DNA of 64,000 nt from assembly GCF_046630445.1 (NCBI RefSeq), contig NC_092341.1:26736001-26800000 (forward strand), written 5' to 3'. A program made the translations under genes and the position numbers. Origin of the DNA: Rutidosis leptorrhynchoides. Lineage: Eukaryota; Streptophyta; Magnoliopsida; Asterales; Asteraceae. Below the pieces are notes generated by a model that was not told the origin of the DNA, did no database searches, and was given only the letters and a program-made list of their open reading frames with translations. This document shows positions 1-14,496 of this stretch, piece by piece; the stretch's first letter is position 1, and the number at the start of each line of letters is the position of its first letter.

Positions 1-240
1 TGGCTTTGGATTTGAGAATTGAAAGGGCATGAGCAGCATTGCCTCTCGATAGGCGAATGGAAGAGTGTTCTGGTGCATTTACAGCCCTAACAAGGCTTGG
101 GTGCAGGTTGAACAGAGGGCCCTGCACTACTTGTTCTTCGATGACCGGTGGTGGTTGCTGTTCCGGTTGTTGTTGTTCGACCGGTTGTTGTTGTTGTGGT
201 TGTTGTTCCTCTGGCTGGTTTGTAGCAGGTGGTGATTGAT
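1..240 (-). other. Gln/Pro-rich open frame running off the left edge
   Basis: On the minus strand a frame stays open from about 240 to the window edge. It encodes a run rich in Gln, Pro and Glu (PEEQQPQQQQPVEQQQPEQQ) followed by an ordinary-looking segment beginning VVQGPLFNLHPSLVRAVNAP. It lies downstream of the Copia RNase H in the same direction. It could be the extra (env-like) 3' ORF known in SIRE-lineage Copia elements, or a distal exon of the minus-strand gene at 10577-14519 into which the Copia element inserted. No domain is recognised. The rest lies outside the window, so neither option can be settled here. Confidence 0.35.
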
Positions 241-844
241 GTTATTGTTATTCTACCATTGATGCTTTCGTAGAAGATGGATGTATGAATTGATTTGGGG
301 ATTTTTAGAGAGAAGAGTGTGAATTTGAAAACTGAATAACCGAAGGTTATTATGGAAGATAAAATACTCTTTTAACCGTTGTGATTGGATGAAAAAGGCA
401 GGAGAGAGAAAATGGCAACTGCTATTAGCAGGCGTGTGGGCAGATGTGACAGACTGGCACACTCGAGGGGACACAGACTGTTGATTTGACGTATATATGG
501 CTTGAACACTCATACCTCCCATTTAGCATTAAATGCAGCAGGTTTTAATTAAAAAATGATTTAAAAACCACAAAATAAGTTTTGTATTAAATACAAAATA
601 CTTTGTTACATTTAATATGTCAGAATTTAATTTAAATCATTGGGAGTAAATGAGTTTCAGATTTAAGGAATCATTTAATTTTGTGAGCTATTTATTATTT
701 CAATTAAAAACATTTTGAGTAACCAAAGTTTAAAAGACCTTGTTGTGCTGAGTATTTTACATGTAGGCAGTAAGTTAACAAGAATGACTTACTGGTTTGC
801 CCTACATGTTGTAGAGCCAGCACCCTAACAAAATTGTCTTTTAT
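241..844 (-). other. Non-coding stretch after Copia pol, promoter-like in part
   Basis: No gene is seen. On the minus strand this stretch follows the Copia pol end. It starts with an AT-rich part (about 540-760). Then comes a region with a CCAAT-like sequence and TATA-like CATATATACG (about 490-500), and a C/T-rich leader before the Gln-rich frame. The layout resembles a promoter and 5' leader for that frame, but only by appearance. The Copia 3' LTR, which should start TGTTGAGTCCC on this strand, is not present here. Confidence 0.35.
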
Positions 845-1468
845 TTAAAGTTCAAGCATACCCAGCTCAGAGATGAGATAGTTAAAACGTCTCTCATCTA
901 AGGGCTTTATGAATAGATCTGGTAACTGCTGGTCTGTTGAAATAAAATGTAGCTCCACATCTCCTTTTTGAACATGATCCCTTATGAAGTGATATCGAAC
1001 GTCAATGTGCTTTGTTCTTGAATGCATCACAGGATTGTTGGTGATAGCTATTGCACTTGTGTTGTCACAGTAGATTGGAGTCTTTGTAACATGAACACCA
1101 TAGTCTTTCAGCTGGCTTTGTATCCACAGTACTTGAGCAGTACAACTACCAGCAAAAACGTATTCTGCCTCAGTAGTAGATGTGGACACAGTATTTTGCT
1201 TTTTGCTCGTCCAGCTGACTAGCCTACCACCCAGTAATTGGCAACCACCAGTAGTACTTTTTCTGTCTATTTTACACCCTACAAAATAAACATCTTGGTC
1301 TTTGGGATACCAAAGACCACTTTTAGCAGTAGCTTTCAGATACCTAAATATCCTTTTAACTGCTAGCAAGTGTGACTCTTTAGGATCAGCTTGATATCTG
1401 GCACAGAGACATGTGGCAAACATAATATCTGGTCTGCTGGCTGTGAGATAAAGTAGGGATCCAATCAT
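845..1468 (-). pseudogene. Copia RNase H region (fossil)
   Basis: This is the C-terminal part of the Copia polyprotein. Visible family signatures are MIGSLLYLTASRPDI at the RT/RNase H junction, then TSTTEAEYVFAGSC, YCDNTSAIAI and RTKHIDVRYHFIRDHV, which are characteristic of Ty1/Copia RNase H. The frame ends naturally at 845 after SELGMLEL. It belongs to the broken element described above and lies just left of the reverse transcriptase part. Confidence 0.85.
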
Positions 1469-1477
1469 ACCTCTATA

Positions 1478-2479
1478 TTAAGTGATATTGACTGGTTCAC
1501 CATTAAAATTAGCATCTATTTTAATAGTTGCTGCCATTGGGGTCCCTATATATTTTAAACAGGTCAGACCAAATTTCTTTAGCATATCTTTGATATATTT
1601 ATCCTGACTTATAAAAATTCCATCATCAAGTTGTTTAATTTGCAATCCCAAAAAGTATTGCAAGTCTCTTTGTAAGCTCATTTCATATGTCTTTGACATA
1701 AGTTTTGAAAAATCTTGACAATGTTTCTCATTTTTAGATCCATAAATAATATCATCCACATATATCTGTACCAGCAAGAGATCACCATCTGTCTCTTTTG
1801 AGAACAGAGTGGTATCTATTATTCCAACTTTAAAACCTATACCAGTGAGATACACATGAAGTGTCTCATACCATGCTCTTGAAGCCTGTTTGAGGCAATA
1901 AAGAGCTTTGTCTAGCTTGTAGACATGGTCTGGATATTTACTGCTTACAAAACCAGGAGGCTGTTTGACATAAACTTCTTCTTGTAGCTTCCCATTTAGA
2001 AATGCGGATTTAACATCCATCTGGAATACCTTAAAGTTCATCTTAGCAGCATATGCCAAGAACAATTTGATAGCTTCCATCCTGGCCACTGGAGCATAAG
2101 TCTCTCCATAATCCAATCCTTCTTCCTGTTTGAACCCTTAAGCTACCAATCTTGCTTTGTATCTGATCACAATCCCATCTTCATCCATCTTGTTCTTGAA
2201 AACCCACTTGGTACCAATGATTTTCTTAGTTTCATCATCAGGTTTAGGTACCAAAGTCCAAACCTTATTCCTATCAAACTGGGAGATCTCTTCTTGCATA
2301 GCTCCTGCCCAGCTTGGATCTTTGATTGCTTCATCAGGACATTTAGGTTCAATGGTAGACACAAAATTTACATGCATACAGAAATTGATGGTTGCATGCC
2401 TTCTTGTTTTAACACCACTAGCCAGATTACTAATAACTTGCTCAATTGGATGCTCTTTTGTCCATCTAGTGTTATGAAC
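1478..2479 (-). pseudogene. Copia reverse transcriptase region (fossil)
   Basis: The Copia reverse transcriptase is recognisable from IIGTKWVFKNKMDEDG near its start, then PVARMEAIKLFLAYAA, FQMDVKSAFLNG, VYVKQPPGF, LYCLKQASRAWYE and the active-site motif YVDDIIYGS. It polymerised cDNA from the element RNA. Its upstream side is cut off by the solo LTR that begins at 2480. The coding region is broken and not a working gene. Confidence 0.88.
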
Positions 2480-5261
<2,782 letters not shown>

Positions 5262-5770
5262 TGAACAGGTGAGCTTGTCGTGGAACACACAGCATCTTGA
5301 TCATCAGCTGGTTCAAAAGTATGAGCAGCAGTTGGAGATAGTTGTTCAGTATTAATGTAACCAGTACCAGCTTATGATCCTTCAGAACCAGTAGACCTAT
5401 GCTCAAGTTGTAGGACTTCAGTAGAACCAGTAGGTCCACTAGGTTTAGACACAGGTGGAACAGAATGTTCCATCTCATCATCAGAGAACCCAGCAACATG
5501 GATTGGTGAGGGATTTGCAGCTGGTTCCTCTTCATCATCAAGAGCTTGCTGAGTAGGCTCTTCAAATAATAACTCTTCATCTTTTTGACTAGGAGATGAG
5601 GCTGGGGCAGTTTCATCAAATGTAACATTAATTGATTCTTCAAAACAACCCCTTCTTTTATTGAAAACCCTATATACCTTTGACATGTTGGAATATCTCA
5701 AGAATATACCTTCATCAGCCTTGGCATCAAACTTGCCCAGCTGATCCCTATTGTTTAGAATGAAACAGGG
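5262..5770 (-). pseudogene. Copia linker between integrase and reverse transcriptase (fossil)
   Basis: An acidic, low-complexity segment joins the integrase end to the reverse transcriptase in Copia polyproteins. Here it shows NVTFDETAPASSPSQKDEEL and further Glu/Asp/Pro/Ser-rich sequence after the typical KVYRVFNKRRGCFEESINV. It ends at the solo LTR boundary. It has no catalytic motif and is part of the broken element. Confidence 0.7.
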
Positions 5771-6900
5771 AGTGCCAAATACATGAAGAAATGAAATTAA
5801 GGGTTTTCTTCCTTTGAGAACTTCATAAGCAGTTTTCTGATGTCTTTTCACTATTAAAGATCTATTCTGGGTAAAACATGGTTCACAGCTTCTGCCCAAT
5901 ATGAATTTTTCAGCCCAGACTCAGCTAACATAGATCTTGCTACTTCAATGAGAGTTTTGTTTCTTATTTCTGCAACACCATTCTGTTGAGGTGTTCTCAC
6001 AGCAGAAAAGTTCTGTGAAATACCTTTATCAGCACAAAATTCTTCTAATGTAGCATCTGAATTCTGTACCATGATCACTTCTTAGCTGTTTCACCAGTTG
6101 CCTATTTAAAAGCTCCATTCTTTTGATAAAATTGATAATTTTATCAGCAGCTTCACTCTTTTGCTTCAAAAAGAATACCCAGGTGTATCTGGAATATTCA
6201 TCAACAATAACCAGTGTATACTTCTTCCCACTACAGCTGGCCACATTAACAGGACTAAAAAGATCCATATGAAGTAAATGAAATAGTTTCTCAACAGATG
6301 AGATTTGCTTTGATTTGAATGAGGCATGGTGATGTTTTCCTTTTTCACAACCAGGACACAGTCTGTCCTTTACATACGACATGGTGGGTAGCCTAGACAC
6401 CAAACTTCTACTGGATAGTTTTGAATATCTTTGAAGTTGAGATGTGAGAGTCTCTTGTGCCATAACCATTTCAGGTTGTCTGCTGCCTTCGAATAGAAAC
6501 AAGTATCAGTTGTTATGACTACTGTGTTCATGTCAATTTGATACATGTTTTCATGACATTTTGCAGTCAGCAGTGGCTTCCCTGTCTTATCAAAAATAGT
6601 GCCAATTTTTCTTCTGAATTAGACTATCTTGTTCTTGCTTGTTAGTTGGCTTATGCTGAGTAAATTATGTTTAAGCCCAACGACATATGAAACAATTGAG
6701 AATGTGACATTCCCATTAGTCAAAGTACCAAAACCCTTTGTGTAACCCAACGAATTATCTCCATATGAAACAACTGGACCATCTTTTTCTTGATAGTCCA
6801 TCAGCAGGGACTTACATCCGATCATATGTCTCGAACAACCACTATCAAGATATCAGATTTGCTTGTTTTGAATGCCCTACACAGTAGCTAAGAGATTAGT
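5770..6900 (-). pseudogene. Copia protease/pre-integrase and integrase region (fossil)
   Basis: From high to low coordinate come a protease/pre-integrase part (SRHMIG..., VVGLKHNLLSISQL), the pre-integrase zinc region with CPGCEKGKHHHASFKSK, and the integrase core. The core shows HMDLFSPVNVASCSGKKYTL, LRSDHGTEF and RTPQQNGVAEIRNKTLIE, which carry the D, D and E sites expected for DDE integrases. An integrase would have joined the cDNA to host DNA. The region carries several breaks and is a fossil. Confidence 0.85.
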
Positions 6901-6904
6901 TCTT

Positions 6905-9607
6905 TTAGGGAACCCATCCAAGGATGGGTTCTGGAAGGATCATCTTTGATGATCTCTTCCTGTCTGCTGGTTTGATTGAAGAAGCAGCAGCAGACGGGGT
7001 TGGGGTAAAAGGACACCGGTTGGCTAAGTGAAACTTGCTGCCACATTTGTAGCATTTTCTCACATTTGGTATCGGTGATGGGTCATACACATTGTAAAGG
7101 GGATCGGGGCGATGTTTGGTTACAGCCTCAATTAGCTGGTCAAGCTTGACTGTCATAATCTCAGTGATAGACAGCTCTTTATTCGAGTCCACTTTTGCTT
7201 TTCCCATAAGGGCAGCTTTCTTCTTGGAACCAGTACCATAGTCATGACGTATTGCTTTGCCTTTATCATTTGACGAGCCAGCGTGGGAAGTTACTGGCTT
7301 TTCAACTGAAGCTGATGAGCTAGAAGTAGTTTTTCCTGCTGCCTTGAACTTGCCAGTATTACGTTTGACTGGCTTGTCTGCAGCTACTGGTGGACCATTA
7401 AGTTTGTCATCAGCTGGCTCAGCACAAATGGAGCTCGAACACGAAGGGGAATAAGTTGGTTTAATTTTTCTAAGATTATTTTCAGTGATTTCCCTTTTGA
7501 TACGTCTTTCTTTTGGAGTCATGTAGTAGATGCTTGAGGGGTCGATAGTCTCATCAATTGAGGTACTGGCTTCTCTTGCTTTAACTTCATCCTCCAAAAT
7601 TTCTTTCATGGCAGGTGGTGGGGACACAGTAGGTCTAACAAACTTATTTGTCAAGACCTTTTTACCCTTAACTATCTTGACAAAAGTATTTGGCAAGACA
7701 GCTTCAGGATCTGTTTCAAAAATTGGGTCCATGAAAGTAACTTCTGCAATAGCAGCAGCAGCAGCATAGTCACCAGCAAAGAAAGCTTCAACTTGGGCAG
7801 GCACCTGCTCGTTAATACACTTTGCTGTGCGTTGAGTAGATGTACACCACGAAGCAACAACCTTTTTAAGATTATCCAGCTGGTTCTTAACTTCTGCTGC
7901 CTCAATGTGCAGAGACCTTAAAGCAAAGTTTTGTTTTTCAAGTTTGAAAATATCATCTTTCAAGATTTTAATTTCTTCATTTTTGCATTTAAGTTTCTCA
8001 TTTAAAGATTTGTTATCAGTTTTCAAAACTTCTTCACGTTTGCTGCCTCTACATAAGTCAACTCTTAGGTAGTCAAACATTCCGGCCTTTTCATCATCAG
8101 TATAAGTTAGAAAATTATCAACCTTATACATCAATTCAGTTTTCCATTGAGGAGAATCTCTTTTCTGATCAGCTTCCCTCATATCAGCCAAAAACATGCT
8201 ACCACTATCATCCTCATCAGACTTCTTGACCTCCTTGGCCATTAAACACAACTTCTTTTCTGGAGCATAACCAGCACCATCATCATCAGTATCACTATCA
8301 GAGGAAGACGACGAGCTGGTTTCATCCCAATCATGATGCTCAGCAACTAGAACCTTTTCTGGCTTTTTACCCTTCTTATCAGTCTTAGCACTTTCCTTCA
8401 TCTGAGCTTTCATAGCTTTGTACTTGTTCTTGTACTTGTCAGCTTTTGAGAAAGAGTTAGCATGTGAAGTTGAAGGTTTCCTGGACATGCATTCAGCAGC
8501 AAAATGTCCAACCTTCCCACAATTATAACACTCAGATTTAGGACCCTTAACTGACTTGCTGCTATACCTAGCACTCGGTTTCTTACTCCCTTTGTATGAC
8601 TTGCTGGTTCTATTACGATTGAACCTTTTGAACTGCCTGGCCAGCAAAGCCATACCTTCAGCAACCCCTTCTGCATCACTTTCATCGTCATTGCTTTCTT
8701 CAGACACAGTACCACTATCCACATCACTCTCAGCTGACTCTTCTTCTGCCAACAACTTTTGAACCAGTAAAGCCTTTTGAGCTTTCTTTTTAGCAGCAGC
8801 AATAAGAGCAGTATCATCTATCTTAGAAGATTTTGAAGTGGTGGGGGCAGACCTAAAGTTTTCTTTCAAGTTAAGTTCAAATTTAGCCTCTGCCTTCTCA
8901 TGGTTCCAAAGTGAACTGTAGAGAGAAGACATGTTAAAGTTCTTTAGGGTCTGAGTGGTTCTTAAGGGGTCAGTAACAGATTTCCATTTAGTAGGCAGTG
9001 AATCTATGAATTTGTTAACTTGTTCAAACTCAGTATAGGTGACATTCAAAGTGATCAGGTCATCAATCAAGGAGTTAAACCTAATGAAGGTTTGCTTAAG
9101 GGTTTCGTTCTTGTATGCAAAGAACATTTCATATTCTCGTTTTAAAGCAATCATTCTGTTCTGCCTAACTTCTCCCATACCCTCATAGGTAACATCTAGA
9201 TAGTCCAACATAAGATTGGCATTTTCTTTTCCCTTAATCAGTTTGAACAGTGGGTTAGGCAAAGTTATAGCTAACAAGGTTCTGATCTTAGGGTCAAGTC
9301 CAACACGACGTTTATCCTCAGCATCCCATCTGGAAGGGGTGAGAATAACCTCTCTGCCAGGAACAGCAGGAGTGTCAGCTATAGCTGGTGCACTACCAAT
9401 AGTTTCAGTATGTACAAATGAACCATCTGTGGCAATACCAGGCATGAGTGGGTCAATAGACTCAAGGTGAAGCATGAATCTTGCTTTCCAAGTTTCATAC
9501 TCATCTTCATCAAATTTGAGTGGTCTATTGGATGAGCCATTTTCAAGGTAAGCTGTATTAGAATATGCAGCCATGAGAGAATTCAGATCCAAGATATTAA
9601 TTATCAA
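6905..9607 (-). CDS. Copia gag polyprotein ORF (SIRE-like, 900 aa)
   Basis: This is the capsid/nucleocapsid protein of the Copia element. The N-terminal third has the Copia gag layout (NRPLKFDEDEYETWKARFML near residue 30). A CCHC zinc knuckle CYNCGKVGHFAAEC lies near residue 359, followed by Ser/Asp-rich and coiled-coil-like Lys/Glu-rich stretches. A second knuckle, CYKCGSKFHLANRC, is near residue 850. The length is well above that of most Copia gags and matches the long gag of the SIRE lineage. An internal Met about 11 residues in (MAAYSNTAYLENG) may be the real start. The primer binding site lies directly upstream. This part looks open throughout, although the element as a whole is broken. 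Confidence 0.85.
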   Translation of the reverse strand: MIINILDLNSLMAAYSNTAYLENGSSNRPLKFDEDEYETWKARFMLHLESIDPLMPGIATDGSFVHTETIGSAPAIADTPAVPGREVILTPSRWDAEDKRRVGLDPKIRTLLAITLPNPLFKLIKGKENANLMLDYLDVTYEGMGEVRQNRMIALKREYEMFFAYKNETLKQTFIRFNSLIDDLITLNVTYTEFEQVNKFIDSLPTKWKSVTDPLRTTQTLKNFNMSSLYSSLWNHEKAEAKFELNLKENFRSAPTTSKSSKIDDTALIAAAKKKAQKALLVQKLLAEEESAESDVDSGTVSEESNDDESDAEGVAEGMALLARQFKRFNRNRTSKSYKGSKKPSARYSSKSVKGPKSECYNCGKVGHFAAECMSRKPSTSHANSFSKADKYKNKYKAMKAQMKESAKTDKKGKKPEKVLVAEHHDWDETSSSSSSDSDTDDDGAGYAPEKKLCLMAKEVKKSDEDDSGSMFLADMREADQKRDSPQWKTELMYKVDNFLTYTDDEKAGMFDYLRVDLCRGSKREEVLKTDNKSLNEKLKCKNEEIKILKDDIFKLEKQNFALRSLHIEAAEVKNQLDNLKKVVASWCTSTQRTAKCINEQVPAQVEAFFAGDYAAAAAIAEVTFMDPIFETDPEAVLPNTFVKIVKGKKVLTNKFVRPTVSPPPAMKEILEDEVKAREASTSIDETIDPSSIYYMTPKERRIKREITENNLRKIKPTYSPSCSSSICAEPADDKLNGPPVAADKPVKRNTGKFKAAGKTTSSSSASVEKPVTSHAGSSNDKGKAIRHDYGTGSKKKAALMGKAKVDSNKELSITEIMTVKLDQLIEAVTKHRPDPLYNVYDPSPIPNVRKCYKCGSKFHLANRCPFTPTPSAAASSIKPADRKRSSKMILPEPILGWVP

Positions 9608-9614
9608 GACTGAA

Positions 9615-9626
9615 GCTCTGATACCA
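9615..9626 (-). promoter_or_regulatory. Copia primer binding site (initiator Met-tRNA type)
   Basis: The minus strand reads TGGTATCAGAGC two bases inside the 5' LTR end. This is the standard plant Copia primer site complementary to the 3' end of initiator methionine tRNA, and it fixes the element's direction and LTR boundary. Confidence 0.9.
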
Positions 9627-9628
9627 GT

Positions 9629-10576
9629 TGTTGGTCCCTTGATAACAACAGGAGTATTGTAGAGGGAGGTGAATAAAATTTCTTTTAAGATAACTTAACA
9701 ATTAAACTCGATTAGTATTCAAGCATGCAAATAAGTAGAGTCACATGTAATTTTCAATAGTTATTCTTTATTGATTGAATCACAAAGAATCACAACTATC
9801 CTTGGTGGAATGATAGTTGGTTGATACAGATTACCTAGATTATAGCTAAGAGGTAAACTAACAGCTATTACACGTTTTGACTCTATAAAAACAAAACCAC
9901 ACCACTAGTTGTTACAATAGTGGATACAATAATTATAGTAGTCATATTAACCGTGTAATGGTTCTATTATCCACTGGTACATAGGATGTCTGTACTTGTG
10001 GAGACAACTACATCAGAGAGCATGCTCTCTTCTTTCCTCTTTGGTAGCTATTTGCAGGAACACCCCAATTCGATTTGGCACCACTATTTGATTAAACAAA
10101 TAGAATGTTGTGTTCCCTAGGTGAAGACAAAGTATAACCCATGTCTGTACATGCGTTAAACTTCTGCATTCCCACTTGGTCTTGTAAGGTCACTTGTCAG
10201 CCGCCGACGCGTGTCCTTTTCTGTTCAACTTTGTCTTTGACTGCTGTTGAATAGTACCATTGATGTAGACCACTCGGGAAACCACTATGCTTATAATGGA
10301 GCATAGCTATCTTGTGTAGTGAGCTGCATTCCAGCTATGCTGGTCCTTCATTGCTGAGCCACTTCATGTTCTTGATTAGCTGAGTACACATCCTGTGCTG
10401 ATTGAAGAACACTGTCTACCTTGTACTGGTAGACTGAGCAGCAAACTAAACACTCGACACAGCAATATCTGCTGTCTATACATAAACAAACTTGTGCTGA
10501 CTGCACATAACATTTTAGTGCAAATAAATTACAGTTTTGTCATAATTAAATCCTTAATTATTTTGGGGACTCAACA
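9629..10576 (-). repeat. 5' LTR of the Copia element
   Basis: On the plus strand it runs from TGTTGGTCCC to GGGACTCAACA, giving matching inverted ends (TGTTGAGTCCC / GGGACCAACA on the element strand), about 948 bp. The primer binding site abuts its inner end. The flank at 10577 starts GATAC, the expected target duplication. The matching 3' LTR was searched for at the left end and is not in the window. Confidence 0.85.
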
Positions 10577-12087
10577 GATACATATAGTTATAATAAGAAA
10601 ATAATTAGCAGTGAAGTAGTGGAACTGGACTATAAATTTTATAAGGATTACCTTAAGAAACTCAACAAAGCTGTCAGATTTATTGACAGGATCGTCAAGA
10701 AAAGTTTGCAGACCGGCTAGCGGCACGGATGGTAGTTGGGTAAAAAAATTAAAGATTGTGTTGTGTCATTTCCTTTAGGGGTACGTAGATTATAGAAAGG
10801 TGGGGTTTCAAAAGTATCACCATCAGTTTCTTCATCATTGTCGTCATCATTATCATCTTCTTCTACCTCAGAAAACTCAGTAATATTACCACCAACAGTG
10901 GTTTCATCATCATGCTCTTTTTGAGGAATCATCTCTATGATATACAAAGATAAATGAGTATACAACATAGTAGCAACATAACTTGACAGTACCATTTACA
11001 ACAATACAGATAAGAAACATACTTCTCCTTTTTGGCTTCTCAGTAGCTTCACTCATTGGATGATTCAGGAGTAGTTTCAATCATTTCAACATCAGGAGAT
11101 GGCTGACTAACATTGCCATCTCCACCCTCAACAGGCCGCTCAGGTCTCTTTAGTTGTACCTTGAATTGAGCATCCTTGGCTTTGTCAGCTTCAATTTTAG
11201 TAAGAGTTTTTGGCCGTTCAGAAACAACAAGGGGATCCAAGTTGGTTTTCTTAAAAGTCCTGTAAACCTGCATCTCTCCTTCTACAACAGATAACATACA
11301 AACAGGCAGAGACATGTATATGAGAACACATATAACCAATGATAGCACAATCTAGACAGAGTATATTAATAAAGGTGCCTACCATGGCCTTCCCAGCGCA
11401 TCACCGGCACGTATCCAATACGCCAATTGTCACTCATTCCGCCGAGAACTAAGATGGCTTCATATTCACTATATGACCTTTGTGGAAGCTCTAGTGCTTT
11501 CCAATATTCAACCGTCACCTTCTCATCCTCAGATAAAGTGATCGATTACTCAATCCTATTTTTTTCTTCCTTCACTTTCAAACATTAGCCCAAGCATCAT
11601 TAATGACCCTTTCATTAACAAAAAAGTAGGGCTCTTTCCAATTTTTCAAAGAAGATTCCTTCACCCCAGTAAAAGCGTTATTTAGCTTGTAGTCAAAAGT
11701 ATACCAACACTTGCTAACTAATCGAGTTCTAAACAATTCATGAAAAATATTTACATTTGCTTCTTCTTCTACTGCATTATAGTACATTTAAAAAAGTATA
11801 ATTTTTTTTAACCCTAGCGGATGAATTTAACTAAGACCTATTCCATAATGGGCAAGAATTTTTTGAACAAAGGAAGAAAGAGGAATACGGAGATTTCCTA
11901 CAGTTAATTGAAGCTTATAGAGGGTGATCATCTTCTCAGGAGGGTTATTGGCCCTATCGCTAGAAGAAGGAATCAGAGGGTTTAGTAATATAAGGTTTCT
12001 ATGCTCTCGGCATAACTGGTCTATTTCAGCCTCGGTGATACTGGAGGGAATAATACTCACATCACGATTGTCTCTTTGGAAAGAAGT

Positions 12088-14496
12088 TGTAAGACCCTAA
12101 ACCCAAGTGTACAGGTGTACATAAACGTTGGATATTTAAACTTAATTAAACAGAAACTGACATGCTGAGTTTAAGCTTGTGCGCGCCGCGCAAAAGCAGT
12201 GGTGCGCGCCGCGCACCTATCCTGCGACAGAAATCTGCTTTTTGCTATTTTTAGTTAAATGAAGGGTATTTTGGTCTTTTCACTTGAGACCGGATGTGTA
12301 GCCATATTATCAGTTTGGGATCCAATTTTGGATCATATTTCAAATCCACAAACACTCTCATTTCATTCTTAAAGAGAGAAAGAGAGAGATTTCTAGTGTG
12401 AGATTTGGAGATTTGGGGAAGAAGGAGCTTGAATTGATCAAAAGTTCAAGTGTTAAAGTTGCTCATCTCTTCTTTGGCTACGTTTTGGTAGTGTTGGTAA
12501 GTTCTAACTTTAAATTTCAATTGTTAGATTTGATTTCCAAGTTAGGGTTTTGATTTGGGTGTTCTTGAGTAAACCCAATAGTTGATAATTGGGTGTTTGA
12601 GCTAGTAAATAGTGTTGATGACCATTGTTGGAGGGTTTTGGGTTGGATGATGAAATTGATTAGTTGATAATCATGTTTGAGTGTTAAAATCACTAGTTCA
12701 CTTAGGTTATAAGTGATTAATTGTGTAAGCTTGCAAATGGGTGTTTTGACTTGAGATTAGGTCAAAATGGGTTTTGTGTAAATTGATGTAAGTAATATGT
12801 TTTAATGATGAAACCTCATGTTAAATGAGTTGTTGGAACATAATCACTAGTTGATTGTGATTATGAGGGGTTTTCGGGTGAGTTTTGACTTAGTCAATTG
12901 GAAGTAAATGCTAATGGGTCAAAATTTGCACTTATGGTGTTTTGGGCATAAGCTAGAGTGTTTAGCTTATTTGTTTGTGAATTACTTAGGTGATTTGCAT
13001 TTGGACGTTTAGGAGCTCAAGCGGGATTGCTTTTCAAGTAATCGAGGTGAGTGGAATATTTATACGTTTATGTATATAATTTGGTTGCTTGTGTGCGGCG
13101 TAGTAAGTGACATCCGTTAGGATTCACTTTTCGGGGACCACAATTGGGTTGAAAAATATAGTGAGTGATATCCGTATGGATAGCTCTTCATTGGCTATAT
13201 TTGGTTGTGATATGTGGTGAGTGATATCCGGAAGGAATAACTCTTTGTCGGCCACGATTGGAGGTGAGGCATGTGATGAGTGATTAATGTTTGACCTATC
13301 GCTCTTCGTGGGTAACATGTGTATGTTTGGTTATGTAGCGAGTGATTAATGGTTGACCTATCACTCTTCGTCGGCTACATGTGTGTGTTTGGTTATGTGA
13401 CGAGTGATTAATGCTTGACCTATCACTCTTCGTCGGTCACATGTGTATATTTGGTTATGTGGTGAGTGATTAATGTTTGACCTATCGTTCTTCTTCAGCC
13501 ACATATGTGTGTTAAGGTAAGTGGTGAGTGTTATCCGTTTGGGGATCCGCTCTTCGTTGGCCACTTATCGTTGGATGGTAAGCGGTTTCGCTTTTCGTCG
13601 GCCATCCTTGTGATTGAGGTAAGTGTTAACGTTTTGGTTGCACTTTTGGTCGGCCTCATGGTGCGTAGTGGTGAGTGGTAATGATTTTGACCTACCGCTC
13701 TTTGTCGGCCACGTACGCGTTGCGATGGGTGGTGAGTGGTTAACGTATTTGACCTACCGCTCTTCGTAGGCCACCATCGAGTCGAATGTCGACATTGTGT
13801 ATGTTGGGGTGTGTAAGTTTCACTAGCATTGTACGTATTTTTATTGTTGGCACGTACTATTGTTGAGATCTCTATGCTATTGGTGTTGACTCGTTGTACG
13901 TATGATTATTCGATTATTGCGGTTTGCTAATGATATTGCGTTGTTTGTGTAGGTGTATGCAAGTGATTGAATTATGTATGTATGCGTATAAGTATTGCAT
14001 TCACTACGCATTATCTTACCCTCTCGTTGTTTACATTTTTAGGTTCGGAGGCTGACGTGGCAAGGGTATGCTCGGGATTAGATGATTTCCCCTTTTGATG
14101 CTTGCTTGGATTACTTTTGATTTCGACTTAGGATTGAGTAGTTTATCCCCAAACATCATGCTCGTAGTTTTGTTTGGAACTTAAACTCATGTAGTCGAAA
14201 ACTTGTATTTTGTACGAAAGTCGTAAAACGGCCGATGTGAGCCCGGTGTCGTAAAACTTGTTTTATTATTGAAACGTGTTAGTTTTACATATTATAATAT
14301 ATTGTGAAAATCGTTTAGTCTAAAAGTGTCGGGAAGTGGGAGATCATAAAACGAAAATGGGAAATTTCGGATAGAACCTGGAATGGCTTGTGCGCGCCGC
14401 CCACAGATGGGGCTGCGCGCCGCGCACCCTTACTGAAAAAAATAAAAAAAAAAATTATTTCGCGTATTCGGTTGGATAACGGGTTGGGTCGTTACA
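12088..14496 (+). mobile_element. Solo LTR of a Tekay-related family, target duplication GAAGT
   Basis: It begins TGTAAGACCCTAAACCC and ends GGGTCGTTACA, with the perfect duplication GAAGT at 12083-12087 and 14497-14501. Its 3' half aligns by eye with the chromovirus LTRs at 22957-24991 and 29825-39001 (for example TTACCCTCTCGTTGTTTAC and GTAAAACGGCCGA). The orientation is the same and the family is related but distinct. It carries GCGCGCCGCGC blocks near both ends and a degenerate minisatellite in the middle. No internal region remains. It sits inside the first exon-like piece of the minus-strand gene and is therefore younger than that gene. Confidence 0.9.
13090..13800. repeat. Degenerate tandem repeat of about 60 bp inside the solo LTR
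   Basis: About ten to twelve imperfect units carry a recurring core such as GTGAGTGATTAATG...GACCTATCGCTCTTCGTCGGCCAC...TTTGGTTATGT. The array starts right after the anchor GTGAGTGGAATA, the same anchor that precedes a different minisatellite in the chromovirus LTRs at 23985 and 30840. Confidence 0.85.

Noticed and set aside
39-239. Cys/Gly-rich 66-codon plus-strand frame
   Set aside because: It is the antisense shadow of the CAA/CAG-rich (Gln) stretch on the minus strand, with no start context or family signature.
13090-13800. CRISPR-like or centromeric satellite interpretation of the tandem repeats
   Set aside because: Units are contiguous and degenerate without spacers, and they lie wholly inside an LTR. 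Array length is far below satellite scale.
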